Shown here piece after piece: positions 1 through 7,785 of a stretch of 64,000 bases of DNA. The notes below the pieces were generated by a model. It was not told where the DNA came from, searched no databases, and was given only the letters and a program-made list of their open reading frames with translations. Origin of the DNA: an uncultured Desulfobacter sp. (lineage in GTDB: Bacteria > Desulfobacterota > Desulfobacteria > Desulfobacterales > Desulfobacteraceae); contig NZ_OY781882.1 in the NCBI RefSeq assembly GCF_963677125.1, positions 5,106,501 through 5,170,500 of the forward strand, in the 5' to 3' direction. The position numbers and the translations under genes were made by a program. Within the stretch, counting starts at the first letter, position 1. Each line of letters opens with the position of its first letter.

Positions 1-752
1 ATGGAAAGCGTCAGCCTTGCGGAGAACCTTTCTGTGGGGGTATATAAAAGGTATCCGCTCAATTGCTGCTGGTCGGATTCATTCCCGACGGAATTGGATC
101 CGGGATAGGTGTTGTCAATCCATCCGTCATCCTGTTCATATTTCCCGTTGATGCCCATATATAGTGTGTTTTCCATCAGTGAACCGTTCATATTGAATAT
201 GCCCTGCATGTAATTGTCGCTGCCGTATTCGGCGCCGATCATGCCGTGCCATTTATTTTCCGGCTCTTTGGTGACGATATTGATAACTCCGCCAATGGCG
301 TCCTTGCCGTATAGCGTCCCCTGGGGGCCGCGCAGCACCTCAACGCGTTCCACATTGGCCAGGGAGGCATCAAAACCATATCGGTTGATAATGGGAACGC
401 CGTCAATATAAATGACCACCGGATTTTTATTGGTGAACATGGAAGGGTTCAGTCCCCGGAAGCTTACCGCGTTGCCATGGACGCCTTCCTCGGCAGTCAT
501 ATTGGGTATTTCTTTGATCAGATCCGGAATATCGGTAATTCCCTTCTCTTCCAGAATGATTTCATCCAAAACGGTGATACTCTGGGGAACTTTTTGGAGG
601 TCCTCCTCTATTTTATTTGCCGTAACAGTGATACTCTCTACTTTTGTTACTGCCTTATTTTCAGCATCTTCGGCCCATAATGGGGCCTCCGGTAAGAGCA
701 GTCTGCAACACAAATACAAGGAAAACAGCAGCAGGATTTTTTTCCGATACAT
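1..752 (-). CDS. TonB-dependent receptor, N-terminal part (runs off the left edge)
   Basis: Reading from the ATG at 752 gives about 250 residues without a stop to the window edge. A basic/hydrophobic signal peptide (MYRKKILLLFSLYL) is followed near residues 35-45 by a TonB-box-like ESITVTAN. The plug domain then follows: SITVLDE, IPDLIKEIPNM, FRGLNPSMF, VVIYIDGVPI, VEVLRGPQGTLYG and GGVINIVTKEP are standard plug motifs. The first barrel strands begin after about residue 160. The start is supported by AAGGAG about 7 nt upstream. The protein should sit in the outer membrane and import a bulky ligand using TonB energy. The ligand cannot be read from this part. It lies downstream of the 4-hydroxybutyrate operon but is separated from it by a terminator and about 300 bp. 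Confidence 0.93.
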   Translation of the reverse strand, partial: MYRKKILLLFSLYLCCRLLLPEAPLWAEDAENKAVTKVESITVTANKIEEDLQKVPQSITVLDEIILEEKGITDIPDLIKEIPNMTAEEGVHGNAVSFRGLNPSMFTNKNPVVIYIDGVPIINRYGFDASLANVERVEVLRGPQGTLYGKDAIGGVINIVTKEPENKWHGMIGAEYGSDNYMQGIFNMNGSLMENTLYMGINGKYEQDDGWIDNTYPGSNSVGNESDQQQLSGYLLYTPTERFSARLTLS

Positions 753-1054
753 CTTTAACTCCTTTTTAAATGCATATATTGCGGTAAAAGTTAGAGATGG
801 CTAACACAGCGCGATTAAGATTTCTACCCGGATCGGGAGTATTAATGATCGGATCGGGAATTAATTTGTGTTTGGACGAAACGTTACCCACCTGAGGCGT
901 TGCGGCATACAAGAAAAAGGGCTTGCTGAAGAAAAACGCCGGGACGGTGAGTCGCAGATCTTCCCGGCGTTTTAGAGCCAACTACACGGCTTCAATAGTT
1001 AGTTTAGAAGGGAACAGAATTCTATAAGCCGTTTTTATTGATATGAAACAAGTA
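753..1054 (-). promoter_or_regulatory. Upstream region of the TonB receptor with a 10-bp direct repeat
   Basis: This 302-bp gene-free stretch separates the receptor start from the lactonase stop. Besides the terminator at 932-972 it contains CGGATCGGGA twice, at 829-838 and 850-859, exactly 21 bp apart (about two helical turns) and each followed by ATTAAT within a few bases. Such spacing fits an operator for a dimeric regulator controlling the receptor, but that is inference. The 71-aa minus frame at 766-981 crosses the terminator and is not called. I looked for cobalamin and Moco riboswitch signatures and did not find a convincing one. Confidence 0.3.
932..972 (-). terminator. Rho-independent terminator after the lactonase gene
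   Basis: AACGCCGGGA (935-944) pairs perfectly with TCCCGGCGTT (962-971) around a 17-nt loop. On the minus strand the stem is followed by TTTTTCTTC. It closes the 4-hydroxybutyrate operon; the long loop is a little unusual. The plus strand also ends in TTTT, so it may act both ways. Confidence 0.7.
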
Positions 1055-1834
1055 CTATGAATAAAATTCAGGGGCCTGCTTTACCTGCTTCCAGGCTTCA
1101 GGATCATGTCCGGTTACCACCGTGACCCCCCGGGATTGTTCAAAAAAACGCATACGGTCCACCGAGCGAACCGTTTCTCCGGCGTTCCACATCAGGCCGG
1201 GCAGGGTGCCGTCTTTCAGATTTTGACCGGTATAACAAGCGTCTGCGGCAAAAAACATGGGACCGCTTTCGGGCAGATTAACCAGGATAGACTGATGTCC
1301 CGGTGTGTGGCCAGGGGTAAAGTAGATTTTTATCGCCCCGTCGCCGAACAGGTCAAACCCGTCATCCTGCCAGCCATTGAGAATGTACCAGTCCACATCC
1401 TTATCAAAATCCTTTCTGATATACGCAAGTTTCATATAGGGATCAGGCACATAGGCAAAGTGAAGTTCATCGCGCTGGACAATATATCTGGCATTGGGGA
1501 AATGGCCCACACCGCCGGCATGGTCAAGATGAAGGTGAGACAGGATCACATAATCAATATCTTCTGCAGATACGCCTACTTTTTCAATGGCGTTCACACA
1601 CCATTGTTCTTCACTCATCACCGGGTCATAGGCACCCAGGATATCCCCCCAGTGGTTCTCCTTGTCATTTACCACTTCCAGGGCATTGCCCGTATCAAAC
1701 AGGACCTTGCCTTTGGGATGGTCAATGAGCATAAAAGGAACGGGAACGTCAAACTGCTCTCCCACACCGTCATTTAATGTGAAAAAATGTTTCTGGCTTT
1801 TCAGGACGCCGGCTTCAAAAAAGTAAAGCTTCAT
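1055..1834 (-). CDS. Metallo-beta-lactamase-fold lactonase (AHL / gamma-butyrolactone lactonase type)
   Basis: This cytosolic dinuclear-zinc hydrolase has 259 residues. The HxHxDH signature is SHLHLDHAGG; further ligands are the His in TPGHTPGHQS, the Asp in FAADACYTG and the His in VTGHDPEAW. This is the order found in the AiiA/AttM (BlcC) family, which opens acyl-homoserine lactones and gamma-butyrolactone. I chose the ATG at 1834 because GGAG lies 9 nt upstream; an in-frame ATG at 1849 lacks a ribosome site. It is the last gene of the operon with the 4-hydroxybutyrate CoA-transferase, 29 bp behind it. I therefore infer that its substrate is gamma-butyrolactone, giving 4-hydroxybutyrate. 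Quorum quenching remains the alternative. Confidence 0.85.
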   Translation of the reverse strand: MKLYFFEAGVLKSQKHFFTLNDGVGEQFDVPVPFMLIDHPKGKVLFDTGNALEVVNDKENHWGDILGAYDPVMSEEQWCVNAIEKVGVSAEDIDYVILSHLHLDHAGGVGHFPNARYIVQRDELHFAYVPDPYMKLAYIRKDFDKDVDWYILNGWQDDGFDLFGDGAIKIYFTPGHTPGHQSILVNLPESGPMFFAADACYTGQNLKDGTLPGLMWNAGETVRSVDRMRFFEQSRGVTVVTGHDPEAWKQVKQAPEFYS

Positions 1835-1863
1835 AGGTTCTTTCTCCATATATAAAATATTGG

Positions 1864-3165
1864 TTAGGCGGTTGTAAGATAAAGCGCCTCAAATTCCTTC
1901 ATTAAATTGTCTTTAAAATCAGGATGGGCAATGTCAATCAGGGCTTTGGCCCGCTGTCTCACCGTTTTTCCACGGAGCTGGGCAATGCCGAATTCGGTCA
2001 CAACATAATCCACATCATTTCTGGAGGTGGTCACGGCCTGTCCTTGGGCCAGGGCCGGCACGATGCGGGATACTTTGCCTTTGGCTGCCGTGGCCGGGAT
2101 GGCAATGATGGATCTGCCGCCCTTGGAGGCTTTGGCGCCTCGGACAAAATCCACTTGGCCGCCCACGCCGCTGAACTGCTTGGTTCCTAACGTATCTGCG
2201 GCCACCTGGCCGAGCAGATCCACGGAGATGGCTGAATTTATGGAGACCAGATTGTCGTTTTTGGCAACCACAAAGGGATCATTGGTGTAGTCCACCGGAT
2301 ACATTTCAACCATGGAGTTGTTGTCCAGCCACTGGTAAAATTGGGGGGTCCCCATGGCAAAGGTGATGATGATTTTATAGGGATGCAGATTCTTTTTTCG
2401 GCAGGTGATTACCCCCTTTTCCGCCAGGCGCATTACCCCGTCCGAGATCATCTCGGAGTGAATGCCTAAATCCTTTTTACCGTCCAGAAACGTCAATACC
2501 GCATCGGGGATGGCACCGATGCCAAGTTGAAGGCAATCTCCGTCCTGAATCAGTTCTGCCACATTGGCCCCAATATTTTTTTCCACCTCGCCAATGGCCG
2601 GGGGATCCATGGCAATCAGGTGCCGGTCGGTTTCCACAAAGGCGTCAATCTGGCTGACATGTAGAAATGAAGTGCCCGGGATTGAGGGCATATGCGGGGT
2701 CACTTCGGCAATAACGGTTTTGGCACTTAATGCTGCCTGGAGCGTATAATCCACTGAAACGCCAAGGCTGACATTGCCTGATTTATCAGGCGGGGAAACA
2801 GTGATCATGGCAACATCCACCGGCAGCATTCCGTTTGTGAACAGGCCTGGGATGTCTTTAAAAAAACAAGGGATGTAGTCGGCCTTTCCCTGGGCAATGA
2901 GCGCCCGGGTGGCACCGCCGGCAAACAGGGAGTTGTGGCGGAACGCTTTGTGGTGTTCGGGTTGGCAATACAGGCTTTTGCCCATGGAAACCATGTGAAC
3001 GATCTCTACATTCTCAAGATGGCTGCTGTTGGCCACCAGTACTTCGAGCAGGGTTTCGGGCGATCCTGTGGCATGACCGGCCACCAGGCGGTCACCGCTT
3101 TTAACCATCCCTGCAGCCTGGTCAGCTGTGACGGTCTTTTCCCGGTAATAATCTTTCCAGTTCAT
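1864..3165 (-). CDS. abfT: 4-hydroxybutyrate CoA-transferase / acetyl-CoA hydrolase-transferase family
   Basis: The protein has 433 residues, the usual length for the Cat1/AbfT family I CoA-transferases. The N-terminal half contains SGDRLVAGHATGSPE and VDVAMITVSPPDKSG. The C-terminal half contains the family signatures LGIGAIPDAV, SEMISDG, GVGGQVDFVRGA and VVTEFGIAQLRGK. It would move CoA from acetyl-CoA to 4-hydroxybutyrate, producing the substrate of the dehydratase encoded two genes upstream. Its start codon lies 44 bp inside the end of the small CGGC gene, so translation is probably coupled. Exact acyl specificity (4-hydroxybutyrate against crotonate, succinate or butyrate) rests on context. 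Confidence 0.88.
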   Translation of the reverse strand: MNWKDYYREKTVTADQAAGMVKSGDRLVAGHATGSPETLLEVLVANSSHLENVEIVHMVSMGKSLYCQPEHHKAFRHNSLFAGGATRALIAQGKADYIPCFFKDIPGLFTNGMLPVDVAMITVSPPDKSGNVSLGVSVDYTLQAALSAKTVIAEVTPHMPSIPGTSFLHVSQIDAFVETDRHLIAMDPPAIGEVEKNIGANVAELIQDGDCLQLGIGAIPDAVLTFLDGKKDLGIHSEMISDGVMRLAEKGVITCRKKNLHPYKIIITFAMGTPQFYQWLDNNSMVEMYPVDYTNDPFVVAKNDNLVSINSAISVDLLGQVAADTLGTKQFSGVGGQVDFVRGAKASKGGRSIIAIPATAAKGKVSRIVPALAQGQAVTTSRNDVDYVVTEFGIAQLRGKTVRQRAKALIDIAHPDFKDNLMKEFEALYLTTA

Positions 3166-3433
3166 TTTTTAAATTCTCCGATTTAATCAGGGTGATAAAC
3201 CTTTCGGCGTCCTGGGGCTGGGTAATGAAAAACAAAGGCTTGTGACTCACCGCCCGGATGTCGGCACAGGCATTGGGGCAGCCGGTGACAACCATTGTCA
3301 ACTCAGTATCCTCATCTTGCCAGGATACGAAGTTTGCATAGTTTTTTAGCCGTTCTCGTATCTGTTCGACCAGGGCGGTCCTGTCATAGCCGGGCATGCA
3401 TCCCCCGCAATATTTGACGCCGATATAGATCAT
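3122..3433 (-). CDS. Small CGGC-motif cysteine protein of the 4-hydroxybutyrate operon
   Basis: The predicted protein has 103 residues. It begins MIYIGVKYCGGCMPGYDR and has a second cysteine pair in VVTGCPNACAD, so four cysteines could bind a metal or an iron-sulfur cluster or act in redox chemistry. The middle is predicted helical and the C-terminus is charged. It sits between the dehydratase (12 bp away) and the CoA-transferase, overlapping the latter by 44 bp. This overlap argues for a real, co-translated gene. I do not know a function. A role in cluster delivery or protection of the oxygen-sensitive dehydratase is speculation. Confidence 0.75.
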   Translation of the reverse strand: MIYIGVKYCGGCMPGYDRTALVEQIRERLKNYANFVSWQDEDTELTMVVTGCPNACADIRAVSHKPLFFITQPQDAERFITLIKSENLKNELERLLPGKDRHS

Positions 3434-3445
3434 CCCAAAAATTAT

Positions 3446-4894
3446 TTACTCAGGGTCAATGCCGCACAATTTTTTAGCCACTTTTTTCTTGGCTTCCATA
3501 TTGGTTTGGCGGGCAATCATGATCCGCTGAGCCTGGGGCGAGCCTGCCCCGTGCATGGATTCGGTCAGATACCCAACCGCCGCAGTGCCTAATGTCAGAT
3601 TTTCAATGAGACGCAAAATTTTCATCCGGTCTTCGGTAGGCACATCGGCATTGCCTTTAAAATATTTTTCCATCAACGGCCCTACTTCTTTGGAACGAAG
3701 ATCCTCTTCGGAGGGCAGGGTGACCATCAGGCCGCCTGCAATATCCTGGGCAAGGCGTGCAATTTCATAGGGGAAACGGGTCACGTTCTGCTTGCAGACA
3801 TTGGCCAGCAGGGTATCCACCAGATAGGTGCCCGAGGGTTCTTTGTGACCCTGGGCCGCACAAGCTACGGAGCCGCAGAACAAGGTTTCGTTGAGATGGT
3901 TCATCTCAATAATTTTGTCTTTGATGTGGGAGGCTTTCTGGGCACCGTTGTATTCGGCTGCTACCTGGGCTGCACCAATCAGCACGTCACCCACCCCGGC
4001 TTTGCAGGCATAGCTTTGGCGATGGTAAGAGGCAAACTGTTCCACCAGTTGCCCTGCAAATTCATATTCACGGCACATGAACACCCGTTCCCAGGGAACA
4101 AATACATTGTCAAATACGACAAGGGCTTCATGGCCGCCGTAGATCCGGTTGCCCCGGTCCATCTGACCTGATTCCAATTTTCTTGTGTCACAGGACTGAC
4201 GCCCCATAATATAGGTGATTCCTTCGGCGTCACTGGGCAGGGCAAAGGAGATGGCGTAGTCGGCATCTTCCTGGCGCATGGAGATGGTGGGCATCACAAT
4301 GATTTCATGGGAGTTGACCGCCCCGGTCTGATGGGCTTTGGCACCCCGGACAATAATCCCGTCGTCGGTTTCTTTAACCACGTGCATGAACATGTCAGGG
4401 TCTGCCTGTTTGTGGGGGGGCAGAGACCGGTCTCCCTTGGGGTCGGTCATGGCGCCGTCACAGGTCAGGTCGTTTTCCTGGACATAGCCCAGGTATTTGT
4501 TGAATCGTTCATAGTACTGGGTGTCATATTTGGCATCAATATCATAGGTGGTCATGGAGAGCGCATTGATAGCGTCCATCCCCACACAGCGCTGGAAACA
4601 ACACCCGGTAAGAGAGCCCATAAGCCGGCCCATTTTGGTCTTTTTTACAAGGTCTTCGGTGTTCTGGTGAATATGGCAGAACCGGTTGATGGTTTTTCCG
4701 GTCAGATGGGATGTGGCGGTTAAAAGATCTTCATACTCGGGCATCAAGGAGAATTCGTAGGTGGCGGCCACAGCATTCATGGAAGGCCGTATGATGGGAT
4801 CGTCCACCACATTTTCTATTTTTTTCCCAAACATATAAACGTTCAGGTTCAGTTTTCTAAGACTCTCTTCGTACTGCTTTGCATTCATTCTCAT
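3446..4894 (-). CDS. abfD: 4-hydroxybutyryl-CoA dehydratase / vinylacetyl-CoA delta-isomerase
   Basis: This 482-residue FAD and [4Fe-4S] enzyme converts 4-hydroxybutyryl-CoA to crotonyl-CoA by a ketyl-radical mechanism. With the start at 4894 the cluster cysteines fall at C99 and C103 (CCFQRCVGMDA), the numbering of the Clostridium aminobutyricum enzyme. Other family motifs are DGAMTDPKGDR, RGAKAHQTG, GRQSCDTRK, EALVVFDNVFVP, SYHRQSYACKAGVGD, FPYEIARLAQDIAGG and ESMHGAGSPQAQRIMI. AAAGGG lies about 8 nt before the start. It is the first gene behind the sigma54 promoter. Crotonyl-CoA would enter beta-oxidation to acetyl-CoA. It differs from general acyl-CoA dehydrogenases by the cluster cysteines. 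Confidence 0.96.
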   Translation of the reverse strand: MRMNAKQYEESLRKLNLNVYMFGKKIENVVDDPIIRPSMNAVAATYEFSLMPEYEDLLTATSHLTGKTINRFCHIHQNTEDLVKKTKMGRLMGSLTGCCFQRCVGMDAINALSMTTYDIDAKYDTQYYERFNKYLGYVQENDLTCDGAMTDPKGDRSLPPHKQADPDMFMHVVKETDDGIIVRGAKAHQTGAVNSHEIIVMPTISMRQEDADYAISFALPSDAEGITYIMGRQSCDTRKLESGQMDRGNRIYGGHEALVVFDNVFVPWERVFMCREYEFAGQLVEQFASYHRQSYACKAGVGDVLIGAAQVAAEYNGAQKASHIKDKIIEMNHLNETLFCGSVACAAQGHKEPSGTYLVDTLLANVCKQNVTRFPYEIARLAQDIAGGLMVTLPSEEDLRSKEVGPLMEKYFKGNADVPTEDRMKILRLIENLTLGTAAVGYLTESMHGAGSPQAQRIMIARQTNMEAKKKVAKKLCGIDPE

Positions 4895-4969
4895 GGGTGT
4901 GCCCTTTCTGGGTATTAATGGGTTTACGCAAAAATATTGTGCTTTCTTTTAAGTGTCTGTGGGCTTATT

Positions 4970-4985
4970 AGCAAAGCCAGTGCCA
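4970..4985 (-). promoter_or_regulatory. Sigma54 (-24/-12) promoter of the 4-hydroxybutyrate operon
   Basis: Read on the minus strand the 16 bases are TGGCACTGGCTTTGCT, a full match to TGGCAC-N5-TTGCW with GG and GC separated by 10 bp. The transcription start would fall near 4960, giving a leader of about 65 nt before the dehydratase start at 4894. A matching sigma54 activator gene lies directly upstream. Confidence 0.9.
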
Positions 4986-5126
4986 ATGTATAAAAACTTG
5001 AAAAAAGTTGTTCGAATTTGTTGGCGTGATTCCAGAAAAATAAATAATTTCTATGAATTAAAAAATAATTTTTTATATTCTTTCAACGCAAAAACAACAA
5101 TACTTGTCAATGTCTGACAGATATTT

Positions 5127-5227
5127 GATGCAATTTTGCATCGAAATTTATTGATAAATCTCATTGCGTGTTGTTAGTGAGGGTTCTTAGAGGTTGATGC
5201 GAAAAAGCATCGATGCAAAATGACATC
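5127..5227. promoter_or_regulatory. Three palindromic upstream activator sites for the sigma54 activator
   Basis: GATGC-N6-GCATC occurs at 5127-5142 and 5196-5211; both are extended to TTGATGC-N6-GCATCGA. A weaker copy, GATG-N8-CATC, abuts the second at 5212-5227. They lie 142 to 257 bp upstream of the -24 element, the usual distance for enhancer sites. They end just outside the stop codon of the activator gene. I infer that they bind the Fis-type helix-turn-helix of that activator. Confidence 0.7.
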
Positions 5228-5230
5228 GGT

Positions 5231-6967
5231 TTACCGGCATTGAATGCCGTATCGTGCCGCTTTGCGGCAAATGGTGGACTGGTTGACCCCGAGCACCTGA
5301 GCGGCCTTTCGTGTGCTGCCTTGTTCGGCAAGCACCTGGGAGATAATTGTTCGTTCAAATTCATCCATGGCAGACCTGAGCGTGGTGTTGTTATATTCAG
5401 AGTAGCTGGTCGAAAGCCTGGCCTGGGTCAGACTGGCCGGCAGGCTGTCCAGGGAGATCTCCCTGTCATGGGTGACCACCACCACCCTTTCGATAAGATT
5501 TTCAAGTTCCCGGACATTTCCGGGCCAGTTATAGTCACACAGACAATCCATGGCCCGGGGGGAAAAATATTTATCATATCCGTATTTTTCGTTGAGCTGC
5601 TTTAGAAAATGCTGAACAAATCCGGGAATTGCTTCTTTTCGTTCGCGAAGGGGTGGGATATGAACCGGTACCACATTGAGCCTGAAAAATAGATCTTTTC
5701 TAAACTCTTTTCTGGTCACCATCTGTTTTAGATCCCGGTTGGTGGCGGCAAGGATCCGGACATCCACAATGACCGGTTCGCTACTGCCGATGCGCGCACA
5801 TTGTTTATCCTGGACCACCCGCAACAACTTGGCCTGCAATCCTAAAGGCATCTCGCCGATCTCGTCCAGCAGCAGCGTGCCCTTGTCCGCCATCTCAAAC
5901 AACCCGGCCCGTCCTGATCTTTTTGCCCCGGTGAACGCCCCTTCCGCGTAGCCGAACAGCTCGGATTCCAACAGCTGTTCGGGAATGGCGGCACAGCTGA
6001 TTTTCATCATGGGTTTATCTTTTCTGGGACTGGCTGAATGGATGATGTCCGCCACCACCTCTTTACCCACTCCGGATTCTCCCTGGATCAATACAGTGGA
6101 ATCTACTTTGCCAAGGCGCAGGGCCAATGCATGGACATCCAGCATCTTTTTGGAGATGATAATATGCTTGCTGTCTGCCTGGGCCTGGTTTTTCAGCCGG
6201 GTCAATTCCGCCAGGTACTGGGTTTGCAAAGTCTCCATATTTTTCATGCGCCGCTGCAGGCTGTGCAATTCGGTCACATCCCTTACATTGGTGACTACCA
6301 AACTGATCTCGCCGGATTTATCAAACACCGGGGTGCCTGTAACCATATAAGTTTTTCCGGACCGCACCTGCTGAATTAAAGATTCAGGTTGTCTGGATGC
6401 CAGTACCTTCAGGGTTACGGATTCGTTGAAAAAACCTTCGGCCACAAGATCATGCATGGTCCGGCCTAAAAGCTCTTCACGCCGAAGGCCTGTGAGTTTT
6501 TCATAGGCCTTGTTCAGCCGGATGGTCCGCGCCTCCCCATCCGTGACATAGATGCCGTCAAAGGAGGATTCAATGATGGCGGTAAGCTCGTTGCTCAGAT
6601 TCCTGGTGGCCGTAAGCTCGGTTGAAATATGTTCCAGCTCGGAGATATCCTGGAGCACGGCCATGGCCCCGACAATTTTTTTGCCCATGAGAATGGGTGT
6701 GCGATTGGACACATAGGTTTTGCCGCCAATGGCAATTTTCTGAACCGATTCAGATTTGCCGGTTTTCAGAATATTGTGCAGCATGGATTTTTTTAAGATA
6801 TCGGTCAACTGCCTGCCGAGCAGTTCAATCCTGGACTGACCGATAATCTGTTCTCCCGGCCGGTTGCACCATGCCAGACTGCCCGATTCATCAATCACAA
6901 ACACCGGGTTGTGCATGGAGTCAATCAGCGCTGTCATTTTGGGGGATATGGTAAGGGACGAGGTCAT
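5231..6967 (-). CDS. PAS-domain sigma54-dependent transcriptional activator
   Basis: The 578-residue protein has two N-terminal PAS domains (about 10-115 and 125-240; VFVIDESGSLAWCN and GIYVTDGEARTIRLN). An AAA+ sigma54-interaction domain follows at about 265-495, with Walker A GESGVGKE, the sigma54-contacting GAFTGA loop, Walker B GTLLLDEIGE and the arginine-finger region FRKDLFFRLNVVP. A Fis-type helix-turn-helix forms the C-terminus (TRKAAQVLGVNQSTICRKA). There is no receiver domain, so the signal is probably a small molecule or redox state sensed by PAS. It sits directly upstream of the sigma54 promoter and palindromes in the same orientation, so I infer that it activates the dehydratase operon. 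Confidence 0.93.
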   Translation of the reverse strand: MTSSLTISPKMTALIDSMHNPVFVIDESGSLAWCNRPGEQIIGQSRIELLGRQLTDILKKSMLHNILKTGKSESVQKIAIGGKTYVSNRTPILMGKKIVGAMAVLQDISELEHISTELTATRNLSNELTAIIESSFDGIYVTDGEARTIRLNKAYEKLTGLRREELLGRTMHDLVAEGFFNESVTLKVLASRQPESLIQQVRSGKTYMVTGTPVFDKSGEISLVVTNVRDVTELHSLQRRMKNMETLQTQYLAELTRLKNQAQADSKHIIISKKMLDVHALALRLGKVDSTVLIQGESGVGKEVVADIIHSASPRKDKPMMKISCAAIPEQLLESELFGYAEGAFTGAKRSGRAGLFEMADKGTLLLDEIGEMPLGLQAKLLRVVQDKQCARIGSSEPVIVDVRILAATNRDLKQMVTRKEFRKDLFFRLNVVPVHIPPLRERKEAIPGFVQHFLKQLNEKYGYDKYFSPRAMDCLCDYNWPGNVRELENLIERVVVVTHDREISLDSLPASLTQARLSTSYSEYNNTTLRSAMDEFERTIISQVLAEQGSTRKAAQVLGVNQSTICRKAARYGIQCR

Positions 6968-6999
6968 GGGTTTAAAACCGCACGCAGAATATCAGCTTT

Positions 7000-7278
7000 T
7001 CAGGACAGGGCATTATCCAAGGCGATGTTTACCTGCTCTTGGATGGTGCCTTTCATGGCTTTGGCGAGAAATCCCAGGGTGATCTGAACGTTGATTGCGC
7101 TGTCAGTTAATTCAACCTTCCCTTTTTTCAATCCGGTCCCGGAAAGGGTCGCTGTGTTGCCGGTCCATGCGCTTTTAAGGCCGTATTGGGCCCGAAGCTC
7201 CCCGGCCATTTTTTCAAGACGCGCCCGGGCGTCAGTTAATTCTAAGTTGTGAGATTTGTTGATATCAATATCAGCCAT
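7000..7278 (-). CDS. Polyhydroxyalkanoic acid system family protein (PHA_gran_rgn)
   Basis: This is a 92-residue cytosolic protein with the pattern of the PHA-granule region family: ADIDINKSHNLELTDARARLE, then SAWTGNTATLSG, then a beta-rich end with VQITLGFLAKAMKG. I chose the ATG at 7278 because GAGG lies 7 nt upstream; an ATG at 7290 has no ribosome site. It is 32 bp upstream of the sigma54 activator in the same direction, so the two may be co-transcribed. The family often lies near polyhydroxyalkanoate genes, and 4-hydroxybutyrate and crotonyl-CoA are relevant precursors, but no PHA synthase is in the window. Its biochemical function is not established. Confidence 0.75.
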   Translation of the reverse strand: MADIDINKSHNLELTDARARLEKMAGELRAQYGLKSAWTGNTATLSGTGLKKGKVELTDSAINVQITLGFLAKAMKGTIQEQVNIALDNALS

Positions 7279-7785
7279 TTTCTGCCTCATTTACTTAATT
7301 TTATGGATTTGATTTATAAACGGTTGTCGCACCCATCGCAAAAAATATTAATGATATATTAAGTTGAAAAATAAAGATAGCTGCAACTTGTCGGTATTTT
7401 TATATTAACTGAATTTGAAATAACGAACAACGGACGGTCTTAATCAGAGATTGGAGATTCTGCCCGGTTATCCATTGGGTCATTGTCAAGATTCGCGTAT
7501 AGGTTTATCGATGTCGGGTAAGGAAACTCCGATCTCTATCTGCTAATTAGGGCTGCCGTTTTCTGGGGTCTCCCCGTTTTTAAGTTTCTTGAACAGGTGA
7601 CTGCGTCTCTTCTATTGATCCACAAAACATGCCCTCAGCCGCCTTTTTAATCTTTGGTCTTCGGTTTTCGGCCTCTGGTTTTCATTGATATTTGGGTTGT
7701 GCAGATTGACAATCCGGATCCCTTTCATATAAAGAATTTATGGTGTCACAAAACAAAACTATTTTTTATATAAAAGGTCTCAAGC
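7279..7785. other. Divergent intergenic region between the PHA-type gene and the Hsp70-like operon
   Basis: About 500 bp without a credible gene. The right end holds the promoter listed at 7706-7733. The rest is moderately AT-rich, with no long repeat, terminator or conserved RNA signature that I can recognise. It must also contain the promoter for the minus-strand PHA-type gene and activator, which I could not pinpoint. Confidence 0.6.
7706..7733 (+). promoter_or_regulatory. Sigma70-type promoter of the Hsp70-peptidase-dynamin operon
   Basis: TTGACA at 7706-7711, a 16-nt spacer and TATAAA at 7728-7733 are near consensus. The expected start near 7740 leaves a 46-nt leader to the ATG at 7786. 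This suggests that the block is expressed by the housekeeping factor and not only under a special stress factor. No heat-shock (sigma32) or CIRCE element was seen. Confidence 0.65.

Noticed and set aside
766..981. 71-aa minus-strand frame in front of the TonB receptor
   Set aside because: It crosses the strong terminator at 932-972 and shows no ribosome site or protein-like pattern.
753..1000. Possible cobalamin or Moco riboswitch upstream of the TonB receptor
   Set aside because: GGTGGGTAACG-like bases drew attention, but the B12 box and the ordered Moco helices could not be found.
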